Shown here: positions 42,807-51,910 of the stretch, one piece after another
How positions within the stretch are numbered: position 1 is the first letter of the stretch
Layout: each line of letters opens with the position of its first letter
Assembly (NCBI GenBank): GCA_964507445.1
Contig: CAZDQF010000004.1
Location: 1 to 64,000 of the forward strand
From: GCA-2683135 sp964507445
Lineage (GTDB): Bacteria; Planctomycetota; GCA-002687715
Length of the DNA: 64,000 nt
Direction: 5' to 3'
Program-made: the position numbers and the translations under genes
The notes under the pieces: generated by a model
Seen by the model: the letters and a program-made list of their open reading frames with translations, nothing else
Databases searched by the model: none
What the model was told of the DNA's origin: nothing

Positions 42807-43874
42807 CAGGTCGGCCCCTCCGGCGACGACCACCTGGCGCTGCTCGGCGCGGCCCATGGCATAGAGGACCGGCGCGTCCGAGGACTGACGCTCCGCGAAC
42901 TCCTCCTTGGAGCGGATGCCGGACCAGCCCTCCTCCACCAGGGTCATGCCGATGGCCCCACCCAGGGTGTCTCCCGGACCGAGGAGCACCAACGCGTCCG
43001 GGGCGAACTCCCTCAACGCCACCCGGACGGAAACGGAGAATTCGTAGGTGGCGGTCACCTGATGACCCAGGGTGTAGGCGAACAACTCCCGCGGGGATGC
43101 CGTCAACGGCCGGAAGACGTGGCCGCGTCCGTCCACCAGGCTCACCTTCGGTGCCCGCCAGGGTAGATCCGCCAGGGCCCCCTGCCCCTTCTGCGAGGTC
43201 CGCTCCATGAGCGGGGTGTGGAAGGCCGAGTGACCCAGCAGCTGGAACGGGTACTCCCGCTCGCCGACGCGCTGGGACGGGAGGAGCTCGAGCAGCAGGC
43301 GGACGGCTTCGTCATCTCCTGCCAGCACCCTGTAGCCCCCCAGCTCGATGGAACCGAAGGCCCGGTGGCCCCGGGCCGACACCTCCGCCAGGGCATCATC
43401 CACGGCCGAGACCAGGGCGGGGTCACGACGCCACCGGGAGTCCACCACCGGGACGATCACCTGACCGCCCACGACCCCCTCCTCCGCCTGCAGTCCGCCC
43501 ATGGTGTCCGCGAGGCGCAGGCCGTCATCAAACCCCAGGACCCCGGCCACGTGCAGGGCCGTGTACCAGCCCATGCTGTTGCCGCACACGCACACCACCT
43601 CCAGGTCCTCGCTCACGGAGCGCGCGTCCACCGCCCCGGCGGTGAAGATCAGCGCCGCCGCGTTCTCTCCCTGGAGGTGCACGGAGCTGAAGCGCTCCTT
43701 GGAGTCCAGCTCGGAGACAGGCGTCCGCCCTATGGAGGCCCGCCAGCGATCCGCTCGCTGGATGTAGTCCGGCGCCGCGGGCGCGCCGCCGACGAGCCCC
43801 GACGAGGAGAAGATGCCCAGCTCGGAGCGGGTGTAGGTCCCGCGGCCGGGACAGACCAGCGCCACCCGCTTCAT
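42804..43874 (-). CDS. FabD-like acyltransferase (malonyl-CoA:ACP transacylase family)
   Basis: From the ATG at 43874 (ATGA overlap with the E1 stop) the product is 356 aa. It begins MKRVALVCPGRGTYTRSELG. The nucleophile elbow reads GNSMGWY, where GHSxG is usual, so the Ser is kept but His is Asn. The catalytic-His region LLGHSAFHTPLM matches FabD AFHSPLM. DALVLLGPGDTLGGAIG near the C-terminus is also family-like. The enzyme would move acyl groups between CoA and ACP. Coupling to a 2-oxoacid dehydrogenase suggests a special acyl substrate; this is inference. Confidence 0.75.
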   Translation of the reverse strand: MKRVALVCPGRGTYTRSELGIFSSSGLVGGAPAAPDYIQRADRWRASIGRTPVSELDSKERFSSVHLQGENAAALIFTAGAVDARSVSEDLEVVCVCGNSMGWYTALHVAGVLGFDDGLRLADTMGGLQAEEGVVGGQVIVPVVDSRWRRDPALVSAVDDALAEVSARGHRAFGSIELGGYRVLAGDDEAVRLLLELLPSQRVGEREYPFQLLGHSAFHTPLMERTSQKGQGALADLPWRAPKVSLVDGRGHVFRPLTASPRELFAYTLGHQVTATYEFSVSVRVALREFAPDALVLLGPGDTLGGAIGMTLVEEGWSGIRSKEEFAERQSSDAPVLYAMGRAEQRQVVVAGGADL

Positions 43875-46138
43875 GCTCCGCTCCTCCCCCCACGACCCGC
43901 CATCAGGGCCAGGCTCGCTTCGACGATGCGCTGCTCCGTCGGCAACACCTCGTTGGCCGCGGGTCCCAGGGGAATGTACGTGTCCTCTCCGCAGACCGCG
44001 TCCAGGCTCGGCATGTCCTGATGCAACCGCCGCGCCAGCACCGTGCAGACAGCCTCGTTGACGCCGGCCGTGCGCCGTCCTTCGTCCACCACGAGCACCC
44101 GCCCTGTGGCCCGCGCCTGCTCCACGATGAGGTCCTCGTCGAGAGGTGCGAGCCAGAGCAGGTCCACCACCCGTGCCCTGACTCCGTGCTCCTGCCACAA
44201 CGTCCGCGCAGCCCGCGAGGAGAGGTAGACGCCGTTGGCGTAGGTCACGATCGTCAGATCCGTACCGCCCTCGATCTCGTCCACCCGACCCTTGCCGAAC
44301 TCGGCGAAGTCGCCCGGGGGCGGGTAGGTCGTCGCCCAGCTGCCATCCCCAGGTTCATGGAGGTCCTTGGTCATGTAGAGGGCGATGGGTTCCAGGAAGC
44401 AGACGACGGTGCCGTCCACCTTCGCCTTGGCGAGGCAGGTCCTGAGCATGCGCACCGCGTCATCCGGACGGGCCGGCGAGGCCAGCACGATCCCGGGGAG
44501 GTCCCTGAGCACCGCCACGCTGCTGTCGTTGTGGAAGTGACCGCCGAAGCCACGCTGGTATCCGTAGGAGGCGATGCGCACCACCATGGGGTTGCGGAAC
44601 TGGTCGTTGCTGAAGAACTGAAGCGAGCAAGCCTCCCCCCGCAGCTGGTCCTCCGCGTTGTGGTAGTACGCGAGGTACTGGATCTCGGGCACCGGGAGGA
44701 ACCCCACGTGGGCGGCGCCGATGGCCAGCCCCAGGATCGTGGTCTCGTCCAGCAAGGTGTTGAACACCCGGTTCACCCCCGCCTTCTCCGTCAGCCCGGT
44801 GGTGACGTGGTAGACGCCCCCCTTGCGGCCCACGTCCTCTCCGAAGAGGAGCATCTCAGGGTGGGCGGCCAGGGCGTCCCTCAAGGCGCGGTTGAGTTGA
44901 ATCGCCAGGTGGCGAGGACGATCGGAGGCCTCCGGCAGCCCCGCCTCGGAGCCGAAGAGCTTCAGCCGCTCGGCATGATCCGGAGGCCGTGACGCCTCAA
45001 CGGCCACGGCGTCCGCGTCGTGGGGCGCCAGCGGCGCCATGACCTGCGCTGCGGACGTGAGCCGGGGCCGGCACACCACCTCCCTGGCCGCCGCCTGAAC
45101 CCGCCGCCGGACCTCTTCGTAGAGGCCGCGCAGCTCGGCGGGGGAAGCCACGCCGGCGGACAGCACCAGGCCGATGGACCTCAGCAGCGGGTCGAGGCGC
45201 TCGTTGGCTTCGATCTCCTCGCGCAGGCGGTACTCGGTCTCCACGTCAGAGCCTGCGTGGCCCAGCAACCGCACCACCTCCAGGTGAAGGAACGCCGGGC
45301 GACGCCTGGTCCGCACATACTCGGTGGCGGCGTAGGCGGCGTTCCAGGCGGACGCCAGGTCGAGCCCGTCCCCATGGAAGTAGGCGATGCTGGGGTGCTC
45401 CCGGAACCGATGGAAGATCCAGTTCTCCGGCGTGCGCACGGAGATCCCTACGTGGTTGTCCTCGCAGACGAACAGGAGCGGTAGCGGCAGGTTCTGGAAC
45501 GCGGTCCAGGAGGCGGCGTTGAACGCACCCTGTGCGACGGCGTGATTGACGCTCGCGTCGCCGAATGTGCAGGCCACCACCGAGTCCTCGGGGACCTCGA
45601 GGGGCATGTCCATGCCCTCCCGACGGTCGACGGCGAAGGCGCAACCGACGGCCTTCGGGAGATGGGAGGCGATGGTGCTCGTCTGCGGCGGCACCCACAG
45701 GCGTCGGCTTCCGAACACCTTGTGCCGCCCACCGGAGACCGGGTCCTCGGACGACGCCACGAGGGAGAGCAGGACGTCGAAGATCGGTGTCGAACCCGGC
45801 ACGTGCCGCGCTCGCTCCGCCATCAGCGCCCCGCTCCTGTAGTGCAGGAACGTCGGGTCGCTGGCCCTGAGGAGACGGCCCAGGACCACGTTGCCCTCGT
45901 GACCACAGCTGCCGATGGTGTAGTACCCCTCGTCCCGCCGCTTGAGGGCCCGGGCCTCCAGGTCCAGGTGCCGGGCCACGAACTGGGACTCCAGCAGTTC
46001 CAGCGCCACCCGGCCGATGAGGGAGGTCTCCCCATGGACGGTTCGCTCCAGGGCCGCGGCGTCCACCGCTCCTCCCTCCCACGCCTCCAGGAGGTCGGTG
46101 ACGGTCTGGTCCACCACAGCGCTGCGATCAACGGCCAT
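43871..46138 (-). CDS. Fused 2-oxoacid dehydrogenase E1 (alpha-beta) component
   Basis: The 755-aa protein starts MAVDRSAVVDQTVTDLLEAW. Residues of about 1-400 form the E1-alpha part (GSCGHEGNVVLG, FLHYRSGALM, thiamine-diphosphate motif GDASVNHAVAQGAFN ... VCEDN). Residues of about 415-755 form the E1-beta part (LFGEDVGRKGGVYHVT, DETTILGLAIGAAHVG, EIQYLAYYHNAEDQLR). Single-chain E1 proteins are common in PVC and Bacteroidetes. Substrate, such as branched-chain oxoacid or pyruvate, cannot be read. No E2 or E3 gene is adjacent. Confidence 0.88.
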   Translation of the reverse strand: MAVDRSAVVDQTVTDLLEAWEGGAVDAAALERTVHGETSLIGRVALELLESQFVARHLDLEARALKRRDEGYYTIGSCGHEGNVVLGRLLRASDPTFLHYRSGALMAERARHVPGSTPIFDVLLSLVASSEDPVSGGRHKVFGSRRLWVPPQTSTIASHLPKAVGCAFAVDRREGMDMPLEVPEDSVVACTFGDASVNHAVAQGAFNAASWTAFQNLPLPLLFVCEDNHVGISVRTPENWIFHRFREHPSIAYFHGDGLDLASAWNAAYAATEYVRTRRRPAFLHLEVVRLLGHAGSDVETEYRLREEIEANERLDPLLRSIGLVLSAGVASPAELRGLYEEVRRRVQAAAREVVCRPRLTSAAQVMAPLAPHDADAVAVEASRPPDHAERLKLFGSEAGLPEASDRPRHLAIQLNRALRDALAAHPEMLLFGEDVGRKGGVYHVTTGLTEKAGVNRVFNTLLDETTILGLAIGAAHVGFLPVPEIQYLAYYHNAEDQLRGEACSLQFFSNDQFRNPMVVRIASYGYQRGFGGHFHNDSSVAVLRDLPGIVLASPARPDDAVRMLRTCLAKAKVDGTVVCFLEPIALYMTKDLHEPGDGSWATTYPPPGDFAEFGKGRVDEIEGGTDLTIVTYANGVYLSSRAARTLWQEHGVRARVVDLLWLAPLDEDLIVEQARATGRVLVVDEGRRTAGVNEAVCTVLARRLHQDMPSLDAVCGEDTYIPLGPAANEVLPTEQRIVEASLALMAGRGGRSGA

Positions 46139-46145
46139 GGCGTCG

Positions 46146-46151
46146 GTTATA
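46146..46151 (-). promoter_or_regulatory. -10-like TATAAC close to the E1 start
   Basis: TATAAC on the minus strand ends 7 nt before the ATG at 46138, and there is no Shine-Dalgarno. It is a candidate leaderless promoter for the E1-acyltransferase-cytochrome unit. Confidence 0.4.
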
Positions 46152-46224
46152 TCAGAGCGGGGAAGCCACGAAACCGCGAGGCCGCCGCGGGTCTCCCGGG
46201 CGACCGGGTCCGCCCTGTGAGAAG

Positions 46225-47940
46225 ATGACCGCTCCCCGAGGCCGGCGCGGCCGACCGTCGGCGGCCAAGACCGTGCGCTCAACGTCCCAGTCACCCCAAC
46301 CACCCGGCAGGACAGCCACCTCGCTGTTCGTCCTGCTCTGCCTCGCGGCGTTCATCGGCGTCGACCCCGGATTCGGCGATCTGGACAGGCAATGGACGTT
46401 CATGCTTGCCAGGTACGGCCCCCTGGGCCTGGGGGCATACATGCTCGCCTACGTCTGCGCCGCCGGCGCCTGGGCCCTGCTGCTCCTGAACCCTCACCGG
46501 TGGGTCAGGAGCACGGCCACCGCCGTGACCGCCCTCGGGCTCTGCGTCCACCTCGCCGTCTGGGCGGTCAACGGCTACGGCTTTGAACTCTGGGAGGCCC
46601 GTATGTTCTTCCACGAGGTCGCCCACGCCGGGGACGTCGCCCAGACCTTCGGGTGGGGAGCGGCCGGTTCCATCCTGAGCGGCCTCGCCATCACGGCGAC
46701 CCTGGCCATCGCACGCAGTCGGCTGCGCCTGCGTCACGGAAGATCCCCCCTCCTCCTGCTGCTGGTCGCCGTCGGCCCCGTGGCGTTCACCATCTCCTAC
46801 ACCAACGGAGAGGTCTCATCGTTCCCGCCACCGCTGAAGGTCCCCGTGGTCACCGTCCTGGGGAACCTGCCGGGGGACACCATCGGAGACCGGGGGCCGC
46901 CGACCCTTCGACCGACCCTGGCTCCCCTGGCTCCCCACGTGCTGCTGATCGTCGACGAGAGCGTCCGCGGCGACATGCTGGGCATCAACGGCGGCCCCGA
47001 CACCACCCCGTGGCTGGCGTCTCAGGCTCCACCCATGGTGAACCTGGGCATCGCCTGCGCCTCCACCAACTCCAGCGCGCCCTCCAACATGGTGATCCAG
47101 AGCGGCATCCAGCCGGACGAGCTGCGACGGGACCCCGCCGCGGCCATGACCATGCCCAACCTGTTCCAGTACGCACGGGCGAGCGGCCATGAGACCTCCT
47201 ACCTCCTCGGCCAGACCATCCGGTACTGGTACTACATGAACCCCTCGGACCTGGACCACCTGGACCAGCTGGTTCAGCCCGCCGACATCGGCCGCGGAAC
47301 CCCTGACCCGTTGGTGGACCGTCGGGTGATGGAGCTCGCCGTCCAGTCCATCGACCGGAGCTCCCGCTCGTTCACCTACGTCCTCAAGCTCGGCGCCCAC
47401 TTCCCCTACGGCGAGAAGCGACCCGAGGGCTACTGGCCGTTAGATGGACCGCTCTTCCCCGACGAGCCGGACCCCGACCGGAGCGCCATGCTGGATGACT
47501 ACGGCCGGACCCTCCGCTACGTGGTCGACGACTACTTCAAGGAGCTGCTGCCGCGGCTCGAGGGCAGAGACGTCGTCGTCATCTACACGTCGGATCACGG
47601 ACAGAGCCTGCGGGAGGGCGGCATCCTGGCGACCCACGGGGTGGCCAGGACCCCCCCCACGAGCCAGGCCAACGTCCCGCTCCTGATCCTCGGCACCAGC
47701 CCGAAGACCCGAGCCCTCGTGGCCGGGCTGATGGGGCAGAGCCGCGCCCGGCTGCGCGATCGCGCCAGCCACTTCGAGCTGTTCCCCACCATCCTGACCC
47801 TCATGGGCTACGACCCGTCAGAGGTGGAGCAGAACTACGGCCCCAGCCTCTTCACCGCCGACGGCGCGCGCCCCCGGTTCTTCCTCTCCGGAGACCCCTT
47901 CCGCCAGGGGCCCGAGACCATGAACCGATTCGATCGCTGA
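46225..47940 (+). CDS. Membrane-bound sulfatase/phosphoethanolamine-transferase-like protein
   Basis: The 571-aa protein has a basic N-terminus, about four membrane helices in residues 30-190, and a periplasmic alkaline-phosphatase-fold domain. That domain begins HVLLIVDESVRGDMLGINGG, has a candidate Thr/Ser nucleophile region CASTNSSAPSNMVIQSG, and YTSDHGQSL with metal Asp and His. The order resembles EptA/LtaS-type transferases that modify lipid A or make polyglycerol-phosphate. The first metal Asp position reads D-E-S, as in that group. The exact substrate is unknown. It is divergent from the E1 gene. Confidence 0.8.
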   Translation: MTAPRGRRGRPSAAKTVRSTSQSPQPPGRTATSLFVLLCLAAFIGVDPGFGDLDRQWTFMLARYGPLGLGAYMLAYVCAAGAWALLLLNPHRWVRSTATAVTALGLCVHLAVWAVNGYGFELWEARMFFHEVAHAGDVAQTFGWGAAGSILSGLAITATLAIARSRLRLRHGRSPLLLLLVAVGPVAFTISYTNGEVSSFPPPLKVPVVTVLGNLPGDTIGDRGPPTLRPTLAPLAPHVLLIVDESVRGDMLGINGGPDTTPWLASQAPPMVNLGIACASTNSSAPSNMVIQSGIQPDELRRDPAAAMTMPNLFQYARASGHETSYLLGQTIRYWYYMNPSDLDHLDQLVQPADIGRGTPDPLVDRRVMELAVQSIDRSSRSFTYVLKLGAHFPYGEKRPEGYWPLDGPLFPDEPDPDRSAMLDDYGRTLRYVVDDYFKELLPRLEGRDVVVIYTSDHGQSLREGGILATHGVARTPPTSQANVPLLILGTSPKTRALVAGLMGQSRARLRDRASHFELFPTILTLMGYDPSEVEQNYGPSLFTADGARPRFFLSGDPFRQGPETMNRFDR

Positions 47941-47979
47941 TGAGGGACCACCCCGCAACACGAGGTCGAACCGCCCGCG

Positions 47980-47985
47980 TACCAT
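47980..47985 (+). promoter_or_regulatory. -10-like TACCAT close to the aminotransferase start
   Basis: TACCAT ends 6 nt before the ATG at 47992 and no Shine-Dalgarno is visible. The same hexamer serves as -10 in the ncRNA promoter at 29801. Confidence 0.4.
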
Positions 47986-47991
47986 GCACCC

Positions 47992-49152
47992 ATGAGTGAG
48001 CTCGCCCCCCTGTCCAGCCGCACCCGGCACCTGCGCGAAGCCTCCATCCTGCGCGCCCTCACCTTGAAGGTGAACGCCTTTGACGACGGCATCAACCTGG
48101 GACAGGGAGTGTGCGACCTGGAGATGCCGGAAGTGCTCAGGGAGGCCGCCGTCCGATCCCTGCGAGAAGACCGGGCCACCTACACCAGCTACGCGGGGAT
48201 CGCCGCCCTGCGCCGCCAGATCGTCAGGCGCATGGAGTCCCGCTACGGGTTGCGTTACGGCGTGGACGAGGTGGTGGTCACGGTCGGCGCCAGCATGGCC
48301 TACACCCCGACCCTCATGACCCTCGTCGACCCCGGGGACGAGGTGGTGCTGTTCGAACCTTTCTACCCGTACCACTACACGGGGGCGCTGCTGGCGGGAG
48401 CGACGGTGCGGCCCGTCCCCATCCGACCCGGCGCGGACGGCGTCCACTGGGACGCCCTGGAGGCGGCCCTGACTGACCGCACCCGTCTCGTCGTCCTCAA
48501 CACCCCCTCCAACCCCCTGGGCAAGGTCTGGACCGTGGACGAGCTGGATAGGCTGGCGGAGCTGCTGGAAGGACTCTCCGCCTACGTGGTGACGGACGAG
48601 ATCTACGAGGACCTGGTCTACGACGGCAGGGTGCACATCCCCCCGGCCAGCCGCCCCGGGCTCTACGAGCGGACGATCACGGTCTCCGGCCTGTCCAAGG
48701 CCTACTCCGTCACCGGTTGGCGGCTGGGCTGGCTCGCCGCACCGAAGGCCCTCTCCGGCGCCATCGGACCGGTGTTCGACGTCCTCGCCGTGTGCGCGTC
48801 ACGCCCCCTCCAGCACGCGGCGGCGGCGGCCATGGAGCAGCTGCCGGAGTCCTACTACACGGACCTCCGGGACGGTTACGAGCGTCGCCGTCACGTCCTC
48901 TGTGACGGCCTGCGGGCCGGCGGTTTCCAGGTCCACGAACCGGAGGGGGCCTATTACGTCATGGCCGACTACACCGGACGCTGGGGCAGCGAACTCGACC
49001 CCGTGGAGGCGTGCCTGAAGCTCCTGGACGAGACCCACGTGGCGGCCATCCCGAGCACCATCTTCTACGCCGGGGACCCGCGCCCCGAGCTGCGGTTCCA
49101 GTTCGCCGTGGAGGACCCGATCCTGGAGGAGGTGGCCAGGCGACTCGGGTGA
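47992..49152 (+). CDS. Class I/II PLP-dependent aminotransferase
   Basis: The 386-aa product shows fold-type I features: INLGQGVCDLEMPEVL, NTPSNPLGKVWT, VTDEIYEDLVYDGRVH, and SGLSKAYSVTGWRLGW with the PLP-binding Lys. GEEL-like cofactor contacts are typical of aspartate or kynurenine aminotransferase relatives. The substrate is not determined. Its own start-proximal -10 box indicates a separate transcript from the upstream sulfatase-fold gene. Confidence 0.92.
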   Translation: MSELAPLSSRTRHLREASILRALTLKVNAFDDGINLGQGVCDLEMPEVLREAAVRSLREDRATYTSYAGIAALRRQIVRRMESRYGLRYGVDEVVVTVGASMAYTPTLMTLVDPGDEVVLFEPFYPYHYTGALLAGATVRPVPIRPGADGVHWDALEAALTDRTRLVVLNTPSNPLGKVWTVDELDRLAELLEGLSAYVVTDEIYEDLVYDGRVHIPPASRPGLYERTITVSGLSKAYSVTGWRLGWLAAPKALSGAIGPVFDVLAVCASRPLQHAAAAAMEQLPESYYTDLRDGYERRRHVLCDGLRAGGFQVHEPEGAYYVMADYTGRWGSELDPVEACLKLLDETHVAAIPSTIFYAGDPRPELRFQFAVEDPILEEVARRLG

Positions 49153-49218
49153 GGACGCCCACCCCGGGGGTCTGTACTCCCCCGCGACTCGTCCCCGCGC
49201 CCCTCGCTGGCATGGCGT

Positions 49219-49224
49219 AGAGTG
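49219..49224 (+). promoter_or_regulatory. -10-like TAGAGT close to the hydrolase start
   Basis: TAGAGT ends 6 nt before the ATG at 49231, and there is no Shine-Dalgarno. It is one of the best examples of the leaderless pattern in this window. Confidence 0.4.
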
Positions 49225-49230
49225 GGTCGC

Positions 49231-50610
49231 ATGAAGACCCTCGGTTTGCTCTTGCTGCTCTGCGGCCCCGCCTTCGCCCAGGACCCGATCACCGGGACGT
49301 GGCACGGCGAGGTGGACCTCAAGGTCATGGGCCAGCTGGCCTTCGAGGTCACCTTCGAGAAGGGGGCCGAGGGCTGGACCGCCACCATGAGGATCCCGGA
49401 GCAGACCAAGGCGGAGCTGCCCCTGGAGAAGGTCACCAACGAGGGCGGGCGGGTGCACTTCGAGCTGCCCGCGGGGCCCGGTCGGGCCACCTGGTCCGGT
49501 GCGCTCAAGGACGGCGTGGTGACCGGGACGTTCAAACAGAACGTCATCAAGGGCACCTTCGAGATGAAGCCCGGGAAGATCGCACAGGGAGGGTTCAAGC
49601 CCGCCACCCCTCCGACCTACGGATCGGAGCAGGTCACCGTACCAGCGGGGGAACACACCCTGGCCGGGACCCTGACCATCCCTCCGGGGGAAGGCCCGTT
49701 CCCGGCGGTGGTCCTCATCACCGGGAGCGGAGCCCAGACCCGCGACGAGGTAGTGGCGGGGTTCCACGTGTTCGGGGTGCTGGCCGACCACCTGAGCCGC
49801 AACGGCGTGTGCGTCCTGCGATGCGATGACCGTGGTACGGGCGAGTCCACCGGGAAGTTCGCTGGAGCCACGACCGCAGACTTCGCCGACGACGCAGAGG
49901 CGGCGTTCGCGTGGCTGAGCAACCGACCGGAAGCGGCGCCGGGCCGCGTCGGTCTGGTGGGGCACAGCGAAGGCGGTCTCATCGCCCCCCTGGTGGCGGC
50001 CCGCAATCCCCGGGTGGGGTTCATCGTGCTCCTGGCAGGCCCGGCCGTGAACGGAATGAAGGTGCTGAGGGAGCAGGCGCGGCTGATCCTCATGGCGGAC
50101 GGCGCGGGCGAGGCAGCCCTCGCAGCCCAGGCGGAGATCCAGGACGCGACCTTCCGTGCCGTGAGGGGCGAGAGCTCCTGGGAGGATGCGAATCAGGCCA
50201 TGACGGACGCCCTCGAGAAGGCGGCGGCGGCGGGCGACCCGTCGGCCAAACAACGCCTCGCGGACCTGGACACGGACCTGAAGGCGTACCGCGCCCAGCT
50301 GGACAATCCGTGGATGAAGCACTTCTTGCTGCACGAGCCCGCGCCCGTCCTGGCGAAGGTCAAGTGCCCGGTGCTCGCCCTGTTCGGGGAGAAGGACCTG
50401 CAGGTGCCCCCCGCTCAGAGCACCGCCGCCATGGGTCAGGCCCTGGAGGAAGCCGGCAACAAGGACTACACCGTCACCACCATCGCGAACGCGAACCACC
50501 TGTTCCAGGTGGCCACCACCGGCAGCCCGTCGGAGTACGGCAAGCTCGAGCCGGCGTTCTCCCCCGAGTTCCTGGAGGCGGTGGTCAGTTTCCTGAGTAA
50601 GAGCCGATGA
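49231..50610 (+). CDS. Secreted alpha/beta hydrolase (esterase/peptidase-like)
   Basis: The 459-aa protein has a signal peptide (MKTLGLLLLLCGPAFAQ), an N-terminal beta domain of about 110 residues (ITGTWHGEVDLKVMGQLAFE), and an alpha/beta hydrolase domain. The latter has the oxyanion region VLITGSGAQTRDE, DDRGTGESTG, nucleophile VGHSEGG, acid FGEKDLQVPP and His in ANHLFQ. This layout is shared by bacterial EstA-like and S9-like esterases. An upstream in-frame GTG at 49222 is less likely. Its 3' end overlaps the convergent M64 gene by 26 bp. Confidence 0.88.
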   Translation: MKTLGLLLLLCGPAFAQDPITGTWHGEVDLKVMGQLAFEVTFEKGAEGWTATMRIPEQTKAELPLEKVTNEGGRVHFELPAGPGRATWSGALKDGVVTGTFKQNVIKGTFEMKPGKIAQGGFKPATPPTYGSEQVTVPAGEHTLAGTLTIPPGEGPFPAVVLITGSGAQTRDEVVAGFHVFGVLADHLSRNGVCVLRCDDRGTGESTGKFAGATTADFADDAEAAFAWLSNRPEAAPGRVGLVGHSEGGLIAPLVAARNPRVGFIVLLAGPAVNGMKVLREQARLILMADGAGEAALAAQAEIQDATFRAVRGESSWEDANQAMTDALEKAAAAGDPSAKQRLADLDTDLKAYRAQLDNPWMKHFLLHEPAPVLAKVKCPVLALFGEKDLQVPPAQSTAAMGQALEEAGNKDYTVTTIANANHLFQVATTGSPSEYGKLEPAFSPEFLEAVVSFLSKSR

Positions 50611-51910
50611 CCCGGGACAGGTGCCGCTCACAGACGGCGCAGAACCTCCCGGCGCCGCGGCTGAACATGATGCAGTCCACCTCGGGGCGGTAGATCCCCT
50701 TGGCCCGGTATCCTCCGCCCTCGAACGCCCCCACCTTCCCCCGATGCACCTGGCGCGCCAGGATCGCCGCCCGGTCGCCACGGGCGGCGGCGTCGAACTG
50801 CTCCTGGTCCCAGGGGCTGGGCAGCGGGAGCCCCGGGGACGCCAGGTCTCCCCACTTCAGCTTGTCCGGGTCATGCAGGGCGGTGATGTTCGGTTCCCAG
50901 GGCTCGATGTCCGGTGGATTGACGTTCTCGTAGGCCACCCTGGATGTGTAGTACTCGTCCGCCAGGGCGGCGAGGTTGTGACCCAGCTCGTGCACCAGGA
51001 GGTAGCCCGCCAGCTCGTGCCTCGCGGCGCAGGTGGACCACAGGTTGTAGATGCCGCCGCCGCCGTACCGCTCCTCGTTGAGCAGGATGACGATGGTGTC
51101 GTAGGGGACCTGAGCCGTCGCCTCACGGAGGCGTCGGTCCTCATAGGTGATGACGTACCGTGGCAGGCCGAAGCCGTTGTAGTGCGTACCGAAGGGGTTG
51201 TCGCGGAGCCCTGACGGCGCCCCGTGATCGGAGATCCCGGACCGGGGGGATGGCGCGTGAAGGGACCAGACGTTGATGACCCCCGCCTTCCCCTTGAACG
51301 GCTCCGACCCGAGCAGCCACTCCGCCGCGGCGGCGCAGTCGGCGTCGAACCGGGCCCCCTCGCTGCGGCGGTAGCCGTCACCCACCAGCAGGACATCCAG
51401 GCTCTGGCGCGGATCACCGGCCCGGCGCACCGCTCGGACACGACCGACCGCTCGCGGCCCCGAGCGGTCGATGGCCTCCGACCCGGGGTCCACCGCGTAG
51501 CGAAACACCTCCCGCCACTCCCCCGGGTCCCGCACCTCCAGGACGAGCTGCGCCGGAGCCCGGGGCTCAGGCAGGCGGACGCTCTCCTCGAACACCCGCG
51601 GCGCGCCCTTGCCCTGCGCCGTGGTGATCCACTCCAGGAACACGCTGGCGTAACCGCGGGAGTAGAGCAACGCACCGGACCGCGCGTCCAGGAGTCTGAA
51701 GCGCGCGACCCCCAGGTCCAGGGGGTCTTCGCCCAGGTAACGAGGGCCGCTCCACGCCACCTCCTCCACCACCCGCGAGACCGTGAACGACTCACTGAAG
51801 GCGTTACCTCTGTGCAGGAGATCCACCCGAAGGGTGCCCCCCGTGAACCGGTCGTCGAACCCCTCTGCGGCCCCCAGGACGCCCAACAACGCCAGCAGGC
51901 AGCCGATCAC
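50585..51910 (-). CDS. Secreted M64-family metallopeptidase
   Basis: The 441-aa product has an N-terminal beta domain and a C-terminal peptidase of the IgA-peptidase M64 type. Catalytic landmarks are LDVLLVGDGYRRSEG and LLVHELGHNLAALADEYY, holding the HExGH zinc site. A Cys pair near the end (FCAVC) is also common. GTG at 51910 overlaps the upstream methyltransferase stop as GTGA and yields the signal peptide MIGCLLALLGVLGAA. A GTG at 51928 is possible. Confidence 0.88.
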   Translation of the reverse strand: MIGCLLALLGVLGAAEGFDDRFTGGTLRVDLLHRGNAFSESFTVSRVVEEVAWSGPRYLGEDPLDLGVARFRLLDARSGALLYSRGYASVFLEWITTAQGKGAPRVFEESVRLPEPRAPAQLVLEVRDPGEWREVFRYAVDPGSEAIDRSGPRAVGRVRAVRRAGDPRQSLDVLLVGDGYRRSEGARFDADCAAAAEWLLGSEPFKGKAGVINVWSLHAPSPRSGISDHGAPSGLRDNPFGTHYNGFGLPRYVITYEDRRLREATAQVPYDTIVILLNEERYGGGGIYNLWSTCAARHELAGYLLVHELGHNLAALADEYYTSRVAYENVNPPDIEPWEPNITALHDPDKLKWGDLASPGLPLPSPWDQEQFDAAARGDRAAILARQVHRGKVGAFEGGGYRAKGIYRPEVDCIMFSRGAGRFCAVCERHLSRVIGSYSGN

